From: an uncultured Lachnospiraceae bacterium
GTDB taxonomy: Bacteria; Bacillota; Clostridia; Lachnospirales; Lachnospiraceae
Assembly: GCA_910589265.1 (NCBI GenBank)
Contig: CAJUTQ010000074.1
Span: 78,353-142,352, forward strand
Direction: 5' to 3'
DNA length: 64,000 nucleotides
Below, in pieces: positions 27,924 through 36,785 of the stretch. The position numbers and the translations under genes are program-made. The notes beneath the pieces are model-generated. The model made no database searches, was not told the DNA's origin, and saw only the letters and a list, made by a program, of their open reading frames with translations. How positions within the stretch are numbered: the first letter of the stretch is position 1; the number at the start of each line of letters is the position of its first letter.

Positions 27924-29156
27924 TTATGACATATATTTTTTTATACTCTTATACAGTTTGTTTACAATTTGACTTTTTCGTATAATATTGCTATGTTTTA
28001 GGTAATATATACTTCCTCTTTTTATCATATTCATAGCATTCTGATGATTTTTTTTAATATATTTCTCCGGAATGTTTCTACAGTAAACAGGAGGGTTTTC
28101 ATATTTCTTATTATAATCATTACAGAGTGGAGCGCCATTAGAAATTATATTTTCTACTGCATTATAAAGCTGATTAAAGCCTATTTCCATCTTTCTCCCC
28201 TCCATAAACTCTAAACCCTTTTTTGACTGAAATTCCCTCTTTTTATCATCCCTTAGTAAATCTATCACTGCCTGTGCAATAGAAGCTGGGGAGTAATGGG
28301 CTAGGGTAATTCCATCCTCATAAAAATCATACAGGTTATTCTCTAAGTAAATATCCACTACAGGCAGACCTGAGGCCATCATTTCAAAGGGGATTCTTGA
28401 AGGATTAGAAGCGCTAATGCATAGTCCTACCGCTGTCTGGTTATATAAATCATTACATTCCTTCTTTGTTAATATCCCTAACTCTTCATGCTCATACCAT
28501 ACTTTTTGCTTTTTATTAGATCCATAAAATAATATTTTTACATCTGGGCAACAATCCTTCACAATGCCCAAAGCCTCTATTCCCAGTTGACTGCATCTCC
28601 TCGGCTTTTCAGGCTGACAAATAAAGCATACTGCCCGCTCTCTCTTTTGTTTTTTATTATAATACACATTAAGATCTGCACAAAAATCAAAAAACTGAGA
28701 CTTTTGCCCAAATTCTTCTTCCATTTTTTTACTTAACCATCTGCCTATTGTTATAGTATTTAATCCATATTGATAAGTATCGCATATTTTTAAATAATCC
28801 GGTCCTATTGGATAAAAGAAAGCTTCAAAATCTTGAATAAAGTAAATTTTCTTTGCTTTTGTCTTATATCCCTTGACAACTTCTGCAGTATACCAGGCTG
28901 TAGCAAAAATAACATCATATCTATTTTTTAGATGATATCCTAAATAATACTCTCCCCGAAAAGAAACATGTCCAAAATATTTTTTTACCAAGGCTTGCAC
29001 CTCTTTTACATCTTTTATTTGCCCTCTATCTTCCATATATAAGTCACATGTATAACCCTTTTTAGACAAATACTGAATATTATCAAACAAAGTCCTTTGT
29101 CCTCCCGAGCCTTCCCCATCTAAAATATTAGGCATGATCCATGCAGCTTTCCTCAT
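27924..29156 (-). CDS. WsaF-like glycosyltransferase (GT-B), second copy
   Basis: The protein has 410 residues. WIMPNILDGEGSGGQRTLF opens the GT-B N-domain, IQDFEAFFYPIGPDY and ITIGRWLSKK match the WsaF-like protein at 21308-22525, and PFEMMASGLPVVD gives the donor-site motif. The two are diverged paralogues rather than recent copies. Residues after ~330 are a basic tail. It sits just upstream of the exporter permease, a common place for the transferase that adds an early or adaptor sugar; that role is a guess. Confidence 0.83.
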   Translation of the reverse strand: MRKAAWIMPNILDGEGSGGQRTLFDNIQYLSKKGYTCDLYMEDRGQIKDVKEVQALVKKYFGHVSFRGEYYLGYHLKNRYDVIFATAWYTAEVVKGYKTKAKKIYFIQDFEAFFYPIGPDYLKICDTYQYGLNTITIGRWLSKKMEEEFGQKSQFFDFCADLNVYYNKKQKRERAVCFICQPEKPRRCSQLGIEALGIVKDCCPDVKILFYGSNKKQKVWYEHEELGILTKKECNDLYNQTAVGLCISASNPSRIPFEMMASGLPVVDIYLENNLYDFYEDGITLAHYSPASIAQAVIDLLRDDKKREFQSKKGLEFMEGRKMEIGFNQLYNAVENIISNGAPLCNDYNKKYENPPVYCRNIPEKYIKKNHQNAMNMIKRGSIYYLKHSNIIRKSQIVNKLYKSIKKYMS

Positions 29157-29179
29157 AATATCCCTCTACCTATTTTACC

Positions 29180-30025
29180 TTATTCTCTCATTAGTCGCAG
29201 CAATACAATACAGGATTTTAAATTATTCCTATAATAAAATCTTCTCTTTTGTACCCTTTTCTTAAATATATCCGTTGTTGTTCCTTCTTCTATATGGTAT
29301 ACTTTCACCTGAGGAAGATACTTCATAGTAAAGGAATCCCTGTCAGCCATAAAACGCAATATGTTTTCTTCTCCATACATAAATGTCCTGCTACAAAGTC
29401 CATGATAGTTCTCAATAAACTGGCTGCTAAATATCATACAGCTTCCATGTAATTGGTAATCCCTCATTGGTTCCTTTGTCTTTTTTATTCTATTCTTCTT
29501 TATTTTAACATATATTTTTTGCATTATTTGATCTGTATGGAAAAAGGATAATAACCATAATAGTCCAAAACGTATTATACGAAATAAAATATCCCCTTTT
29601 GAATAGTATTCTCTCTTCACAGGATTTTGATGCTGTCCATTTTTTAAGCTGATAATATCAGGGCCTGCTACAGCAAATTTCTTTTGAGCATACATTTTCA
29701 TTATTACTTGGCAGAAATTTTTTTGCTTTATGAAAACATCATTGTTCATCAAAACAATAAAGTCTGCCTTTAATATTGTTTTTGCATATCGAAACCCAAT
29801 ATTATTTCCCCTAGCAAATCCTAAATTTTTTTTACTTACCAATACTTTTACCGCTGAATACATTTTAAATATTTTGTGTAGCTCTCTTCCACTTCCATCT
29901 AAAGATCCATTATCCACTATTAAAATATAATAATTTTGGTAGTTTACATTTTTTAAAATCGCTTCAACAGATTTTTTTGTTACATTTAATGACTTATAAT
30001 GTAATATAATAAATACAATTTTCAC
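29180..30025 (-). CDS. Glycosyltransferase family 2
   Basis: The start is taken as GTG at 30025 (read as Met-Lys-Ile-Val-Phe-Ile), six bases after GGAG; a TTG further up is less likely. The product has about 281 residues. IFIILHYKS-type opening, LIVDNGSLDGSG, GFARGNNIGFRYA and VLMNNDVF are typical of the GT2 branch acting on rhamnose-containing chains. No clear membrane anchor; a short hydrophobic stretch occurs around residue 150. It belongs to unit C. Confidence 0.83.
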   Translation of the reverse strand: MKIVFIILHYKSLNVTKKSVEAILKNVNYQNYYILIVDNGSLDGSGRELHKIFKMYSAVKVLVSKKNLGFARGNNIGFRYAKTILKADFIVLMNNDVFIKQKNFCQVIMKMYAQKKFAVAGPDIISLKNGQHQNPVKREYYSKGDILFRIIRFGLLWLLSFFHTDQIMQKIYVKIKKNRIKKTKEPMRDYQLHGSCMIFSSQFIENYHGLCSRTFMYGEENILRFMADRDSFTMKYLPQVKVYHIEEGTTTDIFKKRVQKRRFYYRNNLKSCIVLLRLMRE

Positions 30026-30084
30026 AAAGTTCTCCAATAAAATACGTAATTTTTATTATAACATAATTCTCTTCAATAAACAAA

Positions 30085-31422
30085 TCAGATATATTTATAA
30101 AGCTTTTTCATTTCTTTTACATGACTGTCCATACAAAAAGGGAAATTCATCTTACAAATGTTCTCGTTCCATCTTTTTAATATTCCCCTATCTCCATAGA
30201 TGGAATTCAAAATCCTATATAAATCCCCATCCCCCGTTCCATATGACGTACCCTTATCTTTTATCCAATCCTTTGCTCCCACATACTCACTGGCAATAAC
30301 AGGCACTCCGTAACTCAAAGCTTCCAAAACAACAAAACCATAAGTTTCCTTCCACAGACTAGGGACGACTAACACATCTGTATGATTCATAATATTTCCT
30401 ATTGCATCATAACTATATCTGGGATGTATTTTAACAAAAGGCTCTTTTTTTGTTAAGGGGAAAAAAATATTTAAAAGAAATTGCTTTTTTCCTTCCTTCC
30501 ACATGTCTGTTAACGCCTTATACAAAACTTGGAAGCCTTTATGTGGCAATAAATCTCCTAAATACGTAATTTTCAGCACACTGTCTCTATATTTTTTTCT
30601 TACCCTGTGATCTTGAATGTCCCTATGGGTTATAGGAAGAATAGCTCCTTTGACCTTTATCCCCCTGTCTTCAAATACTTCTTTTGCCAAAGTGCTGCTG
30701 TAATGAATAATATTTATTTGGTAAAAAATACTTCTATAATACTGAGCCAGCCTCCCATATTCCCTGCCTCCTTTTTTCTTTGCCTCGTCCCCCCCTGTTC
30801 CTCTCTCTATCATTTTTTTCTTGCCATAACTGCGCAGAGTTTTAATTACAAAGCCTTCCTTCCATCTTTTATAAATGCCTGACTGTAAAATAACAATTTT
30901 CCAAAAATCCAACCCTGTTTCATTACAGATGACACAACGGTTCCCCATCCCTGGACATACTTTATCCTTATAGAAAAAATTCACTTTAGGGCATAATCCA
31001 AAATAATCATGGGCCGTATAAATAATTGGAATATGAAGTTTAACTCCAGCTTCAAAAAACTCCCGATGGATCCCCATAAGAGTATGTACATGGATAACAT
31101 CAGGACAAATCTTTCTCAAAAAGTCTAAATAAAGGGAAATTTCTCCCTTTGAGGTAAATGGATGGACATCTTTCACTCCATTTAATAAAGGGACAGGCTT
31201 TGGATTTAAAAGCTCATAATTTTCAATATGATAGTAAGATAACTGTCTTTTTATTATTGTCTTCCTATTCCAGACAAGGTATCTTCCAGGCCATAAAAGG
31301 GCAACGCTGTCCCCAGCTTCTGCCTGACTTAACATTAAATCCGTAGCATACTTTGTCAATCCTCCTGTCCTATAGGGAGGAAGTCCTAATGTATAATGCA
31401 ATACTCTCATATTCATCACCAT
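30085..31422 (-). CDS. Glycosyltransferase family 4
   Basis: The protein has 445 residues at most; an in-frame ATG at 31410 (MRVLHYTLG) with GGTGAT upstream is an equally good start. LGLPPYRTGGLTKYA is the GT4 N-terminal glycine loop, IHVHTLMGIHREF and YTAHDYFGLCPK follow, and LPHKGFQVL and PSLWKETYGFVVLEALSYG carry the donor-site E-x7-E pattern. A Cys-rich stretch (CPGMGNRCVICNET) after the HDYFGLCP motif is typical of this GT4 subgroup. A basic insert near residue 200 is unusual. The sugar is not known. Confidence 0.87.
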   Translation of the reverse strand: MVMNMRVLHYTLGLPPYRTGGLTKYATDLMLSQAEAGDSVALLWPGRYLVWNRKTIIKRQLSYYHIENYELLNPKPVPLLNGVKDVHPFTSKGEISLYLDFLRKICPDVIHVHTLMGIHREFFEAGVKLHIPIIYTAHDYFGLCPKVNFFYKDKVCPGMGNRCVICNETGLDFWKIVILQSGIYKRWKEGFVIKTLRSYGKKKMIERGTGGDEAKKKGGREYGRLAQYYRSIFYQINIIHYSSTLAKEVFEDRGIKVKGAILPITHRDIQDHRVRKKYRDSVLKITYLGDLLPHKGFQVLYKALTDMWKEGKKQFLLNIFFPLTKKEPFVKIHPRYSYDAIGNIMNHTDVLVVPSLWKETYGFVVLEALSYGVPVIASEYVGAKDWIKDKGTSYGTGDGDLYRILNSIYGDRGILKRWNENICKMNFPFCMDSHVKEMKKLYKYI

Positions 31423-31469
31423 ATCTTTTTCTTAGCCCAATTCTTCTGTGTAGAACTTAAAGCTTCTCT

Positions 31470-32636
31470 CTATACTACATCTTTTCCAATAAATCGTTTT
31501 TCGTATTTTTCAACTACCCCTTCCCAAGTATACCCCTTTCTCACTCGCTCCTTTGCCGCTGCCTCATATGCCTTTATTTTCGTTTCTGGAAACTCATCTA
31601 CATCTGTAATAAGTTTCCTTAAACTTCCTTCTCTCTTATTCCAGTAAAGGGCTCCCTCTTCTCCTACCTCTCTGTTAAATCCAACATCTAGCAATAAGTT
31701 CAAAGGTGTTGTGGCCATTGCCTCTAAAAGGGAAGGATTGGTGCCTCCTACTTCATGCCCATGGATATATCCATAGGCATTCTCTCGAATTTTTTTTAAT
31801 AATTCTCCATGATAAACTACGCCCACAAATTTTATTCTTGGATCTTTTTCATAAGGGACATGCTCTTTTATTCTCTTTTCTAACTTTTTATTATCTGCCT
31901 TTGTGATAATCACCAAGTCTTTTTTTGTTCTAGAAGCGCAAAACTCTTTGATCATTCTTTCATAATTATTTTCTGGCACAAAACGGCCGACAATCAAATA
32001 ATAATTTTTAGGAGAAACTCCATTTTTTTTCTGCCACTTTTTCCATTCTTTCCCATTATCTGATATTTTAGATATTCCTGTTTCTGCCCCATAAGGAATA
32101 AACATCGTCTTTGGCTTATAATCCTTATACTGTTTCTTAATATAAGACTCAATATGCTTGGAATCGCAAATAACCAGATTTGCATTTTTAACCATCCATT
32201 TTTCTGATATTTTCCAATATCCTTTTATCCACTTATTCCACTTGCCCCTCATCCATTCATGTCCATCTGGATTCACAAAAATACGTGCCCTCATCTTCTT
32301 AAATGCCCTTTGAAAAAAAGGGAGAAAAGGGCCGATACGGCATGCTAAAATATAAACGACTGGTTGTTGAATTTTATATTTACGAATATATATTAGGCAG
32401 TAAAATGCTGCCGCTAAATCATAGTATACCGCCTTTGCAGGCCCAATATTAGGCGCCTTGATAGAAAAGCATCTTGCTCCTTCATATTGGAATTCTTTCT
32501 TTTGTCCTCCTATACAAGCTACATGATATTGAATATGAGGATCCTTCTTATAAAAAACCAATTTCTCTACAAAGGTCTCAAACCCTCCATATTTTGCTGG
32601 AATTCCTTTAGAACCAATAATAAATACATGCTGCAT
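31470..32636 (-). CDS. DUF1972 rhamnosyltransferase (RgpA/Cps2T-like)
   Basis: The protein has 388 residues. It opens with a dinucleotide-like IIGSKGIPAKYGGFETFVEK, the hallmark of the DUF1972 family, contains NPDGHEWMRGKWN in the middle, and ends with a GT4 C-domain (EVGGTNPSLLEAMATTP). Characterised members (Cps2T, RgpA/GacB relatives) add rhamnose to the first lipid-linked sugar. It is the first gene of unit C, behind its own promoter, as expected for an enzyme acting early on a rhamnan-type chain. Rhamnose specificity is by family. Confidence 0.88.
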   Translation of the reverse strand: MQHVFIIGSKGIPAKYGGFETFVEKLVFYKKDPHIQYHVACIGGQKKEFQYEGARCFSIKAPNIGPAKAVYYDLAAAFYCLIYIRKYKIQQPVVYILACRIGPFLPFFQRAFKKMRARIFVNPDGHEWMRGKWNKWIKGYWKISEKWMVKNANLVICDSKHIESYIKKQYKDYKPKTMFIPYGAETGISKISDNGKEWKKWQKKNGVSPKNYYLIVGRFVPENNYERMIKEFCASRTKKDLVIITKADNKKLEKRIKEHVPYEKDPRIKFVGVVYHGELLKKIRENAYGYIHGHEVGGTNPSLLEAMATTPLNLLLDVGFNREVGEEGALYWNKREGSLRKLITDVDEFPETKIKAYEAAAKERVRKGYTWEGVVEKYEKRFIGKDVV

Positions 32637-32685
32637 TTTTCTAAGGCCTTTCTTATTGGATTTTTATCTCTATAAAACTTCATTT

Positions 32686-32714
32686 AGTATAGCAGAAAGT
32701 ACATAAAAGGACAA
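32686..32714 (-). promoter_or_regulatory. Promoter-like site for unit C
   Basis: On the minus strand -35 TTGTCC (32709-32714), a 17-base spacer and -10 TATACT (32686-32691) lie about 50 bases upstream of the DUF1972 gene. It would drive the unit from 32636 to 12240. Confidence 0.6.
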
Positions 32715-34454
32715 CTATTTCTTTTCTTCTTCTACCTTATATATATGGAATCCAAAGGCCTCTTCTACCTCTTTGGCTTTTGTGTTTACCCCATAATGTT
32801 CCTTTATATAAAGGAGTTTTTCTTTTATAAAAAAATTATCCACAACAAGAGCCTCCGGCACCATATATGCCCCTTTATAGCAATTGTCTATCCCATATTT
32901 TTTTAGTATATTTAAAGCTATTGGGGAATTGGTCATCCATGTTCCAAAAGAACTCACATTGTCATAACAACCTATTTCTTCGGGAGAAAACACAGTCCAC
33001 TGATAAAAAGTCGGATCTGTAAAAGTATCTATCAAATAGAAATGTTCTTTGTCCCTGCTAATCATCTCATTAAACTGGCTTATTCTACTCATGCTTTCTC
33101 TTACTTCTCTCTTGTAATCAAACGTATTTTTCATCCATATTCCTGCATTTAGAAATATAAGCACTCCCAAAAGAACTTTCATAGCTGTTTTTCCTTCTCC
33201 CAAACTGCTCTCCACCTTATTTTCCCAATAAAAAACTAGAAGAAAAAACATTCCCATGAAAAAAATAACCGATGTTCTGTACGTCCACCTTCCTTTCAAT
33301 AAGAAATACCCTGTCAGCAAAAAAAATAAACAAAGGCCATAAACAGCAGGAAGCAAGTCCCTTCTTTTTCCATAAAAGATTTTTATGAGAAACATGGACA
33401 CCCCGCCTATGACATACGTATTTAAACTGTATAAAAACTTATACAACTCCCCTGCGTAATCTCTTACAAATTTGCTTATTGTTTCCCCTGTTATTGGAAC
33501 ATTTGTAGCATCCAAGATATTTTCCAGCCATTCTAAATGAAATATGTCTGGGGCTGCAAACTGCCAAGTGGAATAGGAGAGGACATCGTTCTCACTCACC
33601 CCTTCTCCCTCAAATACTTCTCCAAAACGTACATAATCTAACTTTTGATAATCCATGACTTCTTCTCTTTTTTTGTTAAAAGCCCAGTACTCTTTCCATC
33701 CTTCCGTTCTTTTATAGGAAGAGAGATTCACATTCTCCAAAAAAAAGATGAACCCGAAAAAGCATGCAAAAACAAGGACGTAATTTCTTAAAACCTCCTT
33801 CTTCTCCTTTTTCTCAATCTCTGGCCTTTTCCATAATTTATATAGTTGAAAAATTCCTACTCCTGCCCCAAAAGGCAAGGTTACAAGGAAACTCTTAAAT
33901 CGTAAACAACTGCTCACTATGCCAAGCAATATGCCTACTCCTATACTCTTTTTGCTTTTTCTATCAACACCATAAAAGAGCAAAGCATACGCCCCAAAGG
34001 CAGCAATGGCCCCTGTCTTTGTATATTGGAGAGCCACATATCCTTCTGTAAAAAAGGCAAGTAAGAAGATCAAGGCAGTAAAATAGCCGTCTCCTTCTCT
34101 TTTACTCCTCGCCAAAACATAGGTAATTCCAGTAAAGGCACTGAACAAAACTCCATATTGTACAAGGGAATACCAACGGATAGAGGGGCAAAGCCCATAA
34201 AGAAGCTTCAATAACTTCCCTGCAAAAATACTCATATATACAAGGTGTTCTTCCCTTTGACCATACGCCCCTTCTGCCATGAGAGCCATAATAGCGTCAT
34301 CATTTGTCTCAAAATAAGGATGAAAAAGAAAAATACTTATTAAAAGAAAAAAAGCATTCATGATGAGCCAAAAAAGCAAAGGCTTTTTTTCCATTTTCTT
34401 TCCTAATTTCAGAACAAATTCATCTATTTTCATCCGTCCACCTCTTTTATTCAT
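32715..34454 (-). CDS. Polytopic membrane protein, GT-C-like
   Basis: The protein has 579 residues with about ten hydrophobic segments and a soluble C-terminal part. After the first membrane segment comes YFETNDDAIMA, an acidic loop at the position of the GT-C catalytic residue. The C-terminal domain (YLIDTFTDPTFYQW, VDNFFIKEKL) looks like the extracytoplasmic domain often fused to GT-C enzymes. I cannot name the family. An in-frame ATG at residue 8 (MKIDEF) is an alternative start. It overlaps the upstream gene by eight bases and ends unit B. Confidence 0.7.
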   Translation of the reverse strand: MNKRGGRMKIDEFVLKLGKKMEKKPLLFWLIMNAFFLLISIFLFHPYFETNDDAIMALMAEGAYGQREEHLVYMSIFAGKLLKLLYGLCPSIRWYSLVQYGVLFSAFTGITYVLARSKREGDGYFTALIFLLAFFTEGYVALQYTKTGAIAAFGAYALLFYGVDRKSKKSIGVGILLGIVSSCLRFKSFLVTLPFGAGVGIFQLYKLWKRPEIEKKEKKEVLRNYVLVFACFFGFIFFLENVNLSSYKRTEGWKEYWAFNKKREEVMDYQKLDYVRFGEVFEGEGVSENDVLSYSTWQFAAPDIFHLEWLENILDATNVPITGETISKFVRDYAGELYKFLYSLNTYVIGGVSMFLIKIFYGKRRDLLPAVYGLCLFFLLTGYFLLKGRWTYRTSVIFFMGMFFLLVFYWENKVESSLGEGKTAMKVLLGVLIFLNAGIWMKNTFDYKREVRESMSRISQFNEMISRDKEHFYLIDTFTDPTFYQWTVFSPEEIGCYDNVSSFGTWMTNSPIALNILKKYGIDNCYKGAYMVPEALVVDNFFIKEKLLYIKEHYGVNTKAKEVEEAFGFHIYKVEEEKK

Positions 34455-35961
34455 TCTTCTCCCTCAGGCATCCTACTACCCGCATAGTCATTGCATATAT
34501 AATAAAAGGGACTGCCTGGAGCATAACCCTGTTTCCAGAATCTCCTACTCCTTCCCTTAGCATCCCGTCCCTAGCCCAACAGACTGCTACTCCCAGCAAA
34601 AAATAACCAGTCCACACTAAATCCATGTAGCCAAAATGATATTGTTCCATTGGTAGGCTCAAAAGCAGAATAAACACAAAACATACGAAAAATCCCCACC
34701 CGCTTTGGTGAAAAAAATTAGCGGCAAATGCCTTTATGTTTTCGATATAAATAATAGGATTTAACAAGAGCAAAAGTAAATTTCCAAAGGCTAGGCCGCC
34801 CAATATAATGCCTGGCATCTGCTGCTCCAAATTCCATGGAAGGCGATGCCTTATAAAAGACAAGTAAATAAATAAGGCAGCTATAATCCCCATCTGTATC
34901 CATGCCTTCTCTTTACTCAAAAACTGATATGCTGGATTTAACTCCATAAACATAAATATTTTCGTATAATAGGCCCCCTGAATTAGGGCTAAAGGAAGCA
35001 AATAAACAAACAGCAGCCGTTTATTTCCATAAGTTAGCAGAGATATACATAAGATCAAAAAACAAAGGATCATTCCTCCCTCCATCCGAAGTGTAGACAA
35101 GACGGCGGCGAAAATACCTGATGCAATATGAAAATCAATGCTCTTTTTTCCTTCTCCCTGCCCTCTCCATGCCAAATAAAAGACAAGAAAGAGAAATACC
35201 ATCATGTAATGATTGGACATCATCCATTTTTCCATAATAATAAAAGGAGCTGAAGTTGCTAAAAATAGACTGGACATTGCCGTTACAATAAGAGCCTTTT
35301 TTCGACTTAAACATTTTAAAGCCTCTTCATACACTGCCAGCACAAAAATAAGGAGAAAATTCAATCCTAAAAATCTCTGAATTCCGAAGCTTTGTTCAAA
35401 GCCAAAGAAGAAAGGCAAAGTGCCTAAAACTGCCGTTCCCTGTCCAGCATCTGTGAGAAACGAATCAAATACTGGCAGAAGTCTGCCCTTTTCCACAAGA
35501 ATCATTGGATACATAGAATAATAATAAACGGAATCATTGGAAATACTAACCCTTAGTAAACCAGAAACTGCTAAAATGGTGCCAGCAAAAACCAATACAC
35601 TTCCAAAGCAAAAAAGCTTTAGAAGTTGCCATTTATTTTTCCAATCTTTATCCAATATTTGTCTCATATGATAGTAGGTATTCCTCCATATTCCAGCTAA
35701 AACAGCTCCTAAGAGTACCAACATCCCAATGGTAGCAGGATGTAAAGGTATTCCTACAATAAGGAGAAAAAATCCCCCCAGCACCCAAAGACTAATTCCC
35801 ATTGGAAAACCTAGTAATAAGGCCCATGAATGAGGCATTCTTTCCCGAATAATATATAAAAAGATAACCCCAGTTAAATAAAGCCCCCAAATGACAAAAA
35901 CCTGCATGAGAAAATAGCCTTCCGTTAAATGGGAAAGGAGTTGCTCTATAGTTTCCTCCAT
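34447..35961 (-). CDS. Polytopic membrane protein, GT-C-like
   Basis: The protein has 504 residues, nearly all hydrophobic, with roughly twelve membrane segments. The loop RVSISNDSVYYYSMYPMIL around residue 140 holds an Asp between two membrane segments, similar to the acidic loop of GT-C enzymes but placed later than usual. There is no large soluble domain. It starts on the base where the previous gene stops and overlaps the next by eight bases, so it is translationally coupled on both sides. It could be a glycosyltransferase or a polymerase/ligase-like protein; the sequence alone does not decide. Confidence 0.65.
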   Translation of the reverse strand: MEETIEQLLSHLTEGYFLMQVFVIWGLYLTGVIFLYIIRERMPHSWALLLGFPMGISLWVLGGFFLLIVGIPLHPATIGMLVLLGAVLAGIWRNTYYHMRQILDKDWKNKWQLLKLFCFGSVLVFAGTILAVSGLLRVSISNDSVYYYSMYPMILVEKGRLLPVFDSFLTDAGQGTAVLGTLPFFFGFEQSFGIQRFLGLNFLLIFVLAVYEEALKCLSRKKALIVTAMSSLFLATSAPFIIMEKWMMSNHYMMVFLFLVFYLAWRGQGEGKKSIDFHIASGIFAAVLSTLRMEGGMILCFLILCISLLTYGNKRLLFVYLLPLALIQGAYYTKIFMFMELNPAYQFLSKEKAWIQMGIIAALFIYLSFIRHRLPWNLEQQMPGIILGGLAFGNLLLLLLNPIIYIENIKAFAANFFHQSGWGFFVCFVFILLLSLPMEQYHFGYMDLVWTGYFLLGVAVCWARDGMLREGVGDSGNRVMLQAVPFIIYAMTMRVVGCLREKNE

Positions 35962-36785
35962 TATTTCTCCACCTCCTCTTCATAGTACTCTTTAGACATA
36001 ACATAAATATGTTCCAGGCTGTCCTCCTCCCATAATACAACCAGATCCCTGCTTTCTTCCAAACCTTTTAGACAGACATACATATGAATCTCAGAATCAA
36101 TGAAATGATTATAGTACCAATAATGGTTAAAATATCTCCCCATCTCTCCCTCATATTTGCTTAGAAGAAAAGAATAGCGCAGCATATCATTGACTGCTCC
36201 AAAATCTAAAAAATCTCTGTTCCTCACTTCCTCAGAAACTCTCTGTCCATTTAATGCATCATCTTGGACAACTTCTTTTGAAAAAGCTTCTACAAAATTA
36301 TATGTATTCCAACCATGATAATAAGGATAAAAGTCAGACTTTCCACTTTTATAGTAATCATCTTTTGTCTTTTCTATTTCTTTCATGGATAATAAATTAT
36401 CCCTCACTGAAACGGACTTATTTTTCAAAAGCAACCTGAAAAATAAGTCTGGATAAATTCCCTCTTCTAAAAATGTTTCATGGTACATAGCCTGTGTATG
36501 GTATTGATAAAAAGGCAGAATTCCATCAAGACGGAAAAGATTATATACAATATTTCCAAAAATCATGACAGCACTAATAAGAAGCAATGGAAAACTTTTG
36601 TTTCCCTTTCTTTTCTTAACCATAAGATAGCTGAACACCCCAAAAACTGCCATTATAAGAAAAACCTTCCTTGACAAGTACAAAGCTGCTATAAGAATTC
36701 CTGCTGCCAGGCAGATATCATGGATTCCTTTCTTCACTTTTGAAATATTCCATTTTTTCATGATGCTTCCCATGCCTTCCCTCAT
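35961..36785 (-). CDS. Unknown membrane-anchored protein with extracytoplasmic domain
   Basis: I do not recognise this 274-residue protein. It has a basic N-terminus, two or three hydrophobic helices up to about residue 90 (DICLAAGILIAALYL; FPLLLISAVMIFGNIVYNLF) and then ~180 polar residues rich in Tyr, Phe, Asp and Glu (FYPYYHGWNTYNFVEAF; YFNHYWYYNHFIDSEIHMY). The polar part should lie outside the membrane. The start overlaps the upstream gene by an ATGA, and a second in-frame ATG lies at 36761. It is embedded between GT-C-like genes, so a partner or acceptor-binding role for one of them is possible. Confidence 0.6.
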   Translation of the reverse strand: MREGMGSIMKKWNISKVKKGIHDICLAAGILIAALYLSRKVFLIMAVFGVFSYLMVKKRKGNKSFPLLLISAVMIFGNIVYNLFRLDGILPFYQYHTQAMYHETFLEEGIYPDLFFRLLLKNKSVSVRDNLLSMKEIEKTKDDYYKSGKSDFYPYYHGWNTYNFVEAFSKEVVQDDALNGQRVSEEVRNRDFLDFGAVNDMLRYSFLLSKYEGEMGRYFNHYWYYNHFIDSEIHMYVCLKGLEESRDLVVLWEEDSLEHIYVMSKEYYEEEVEK

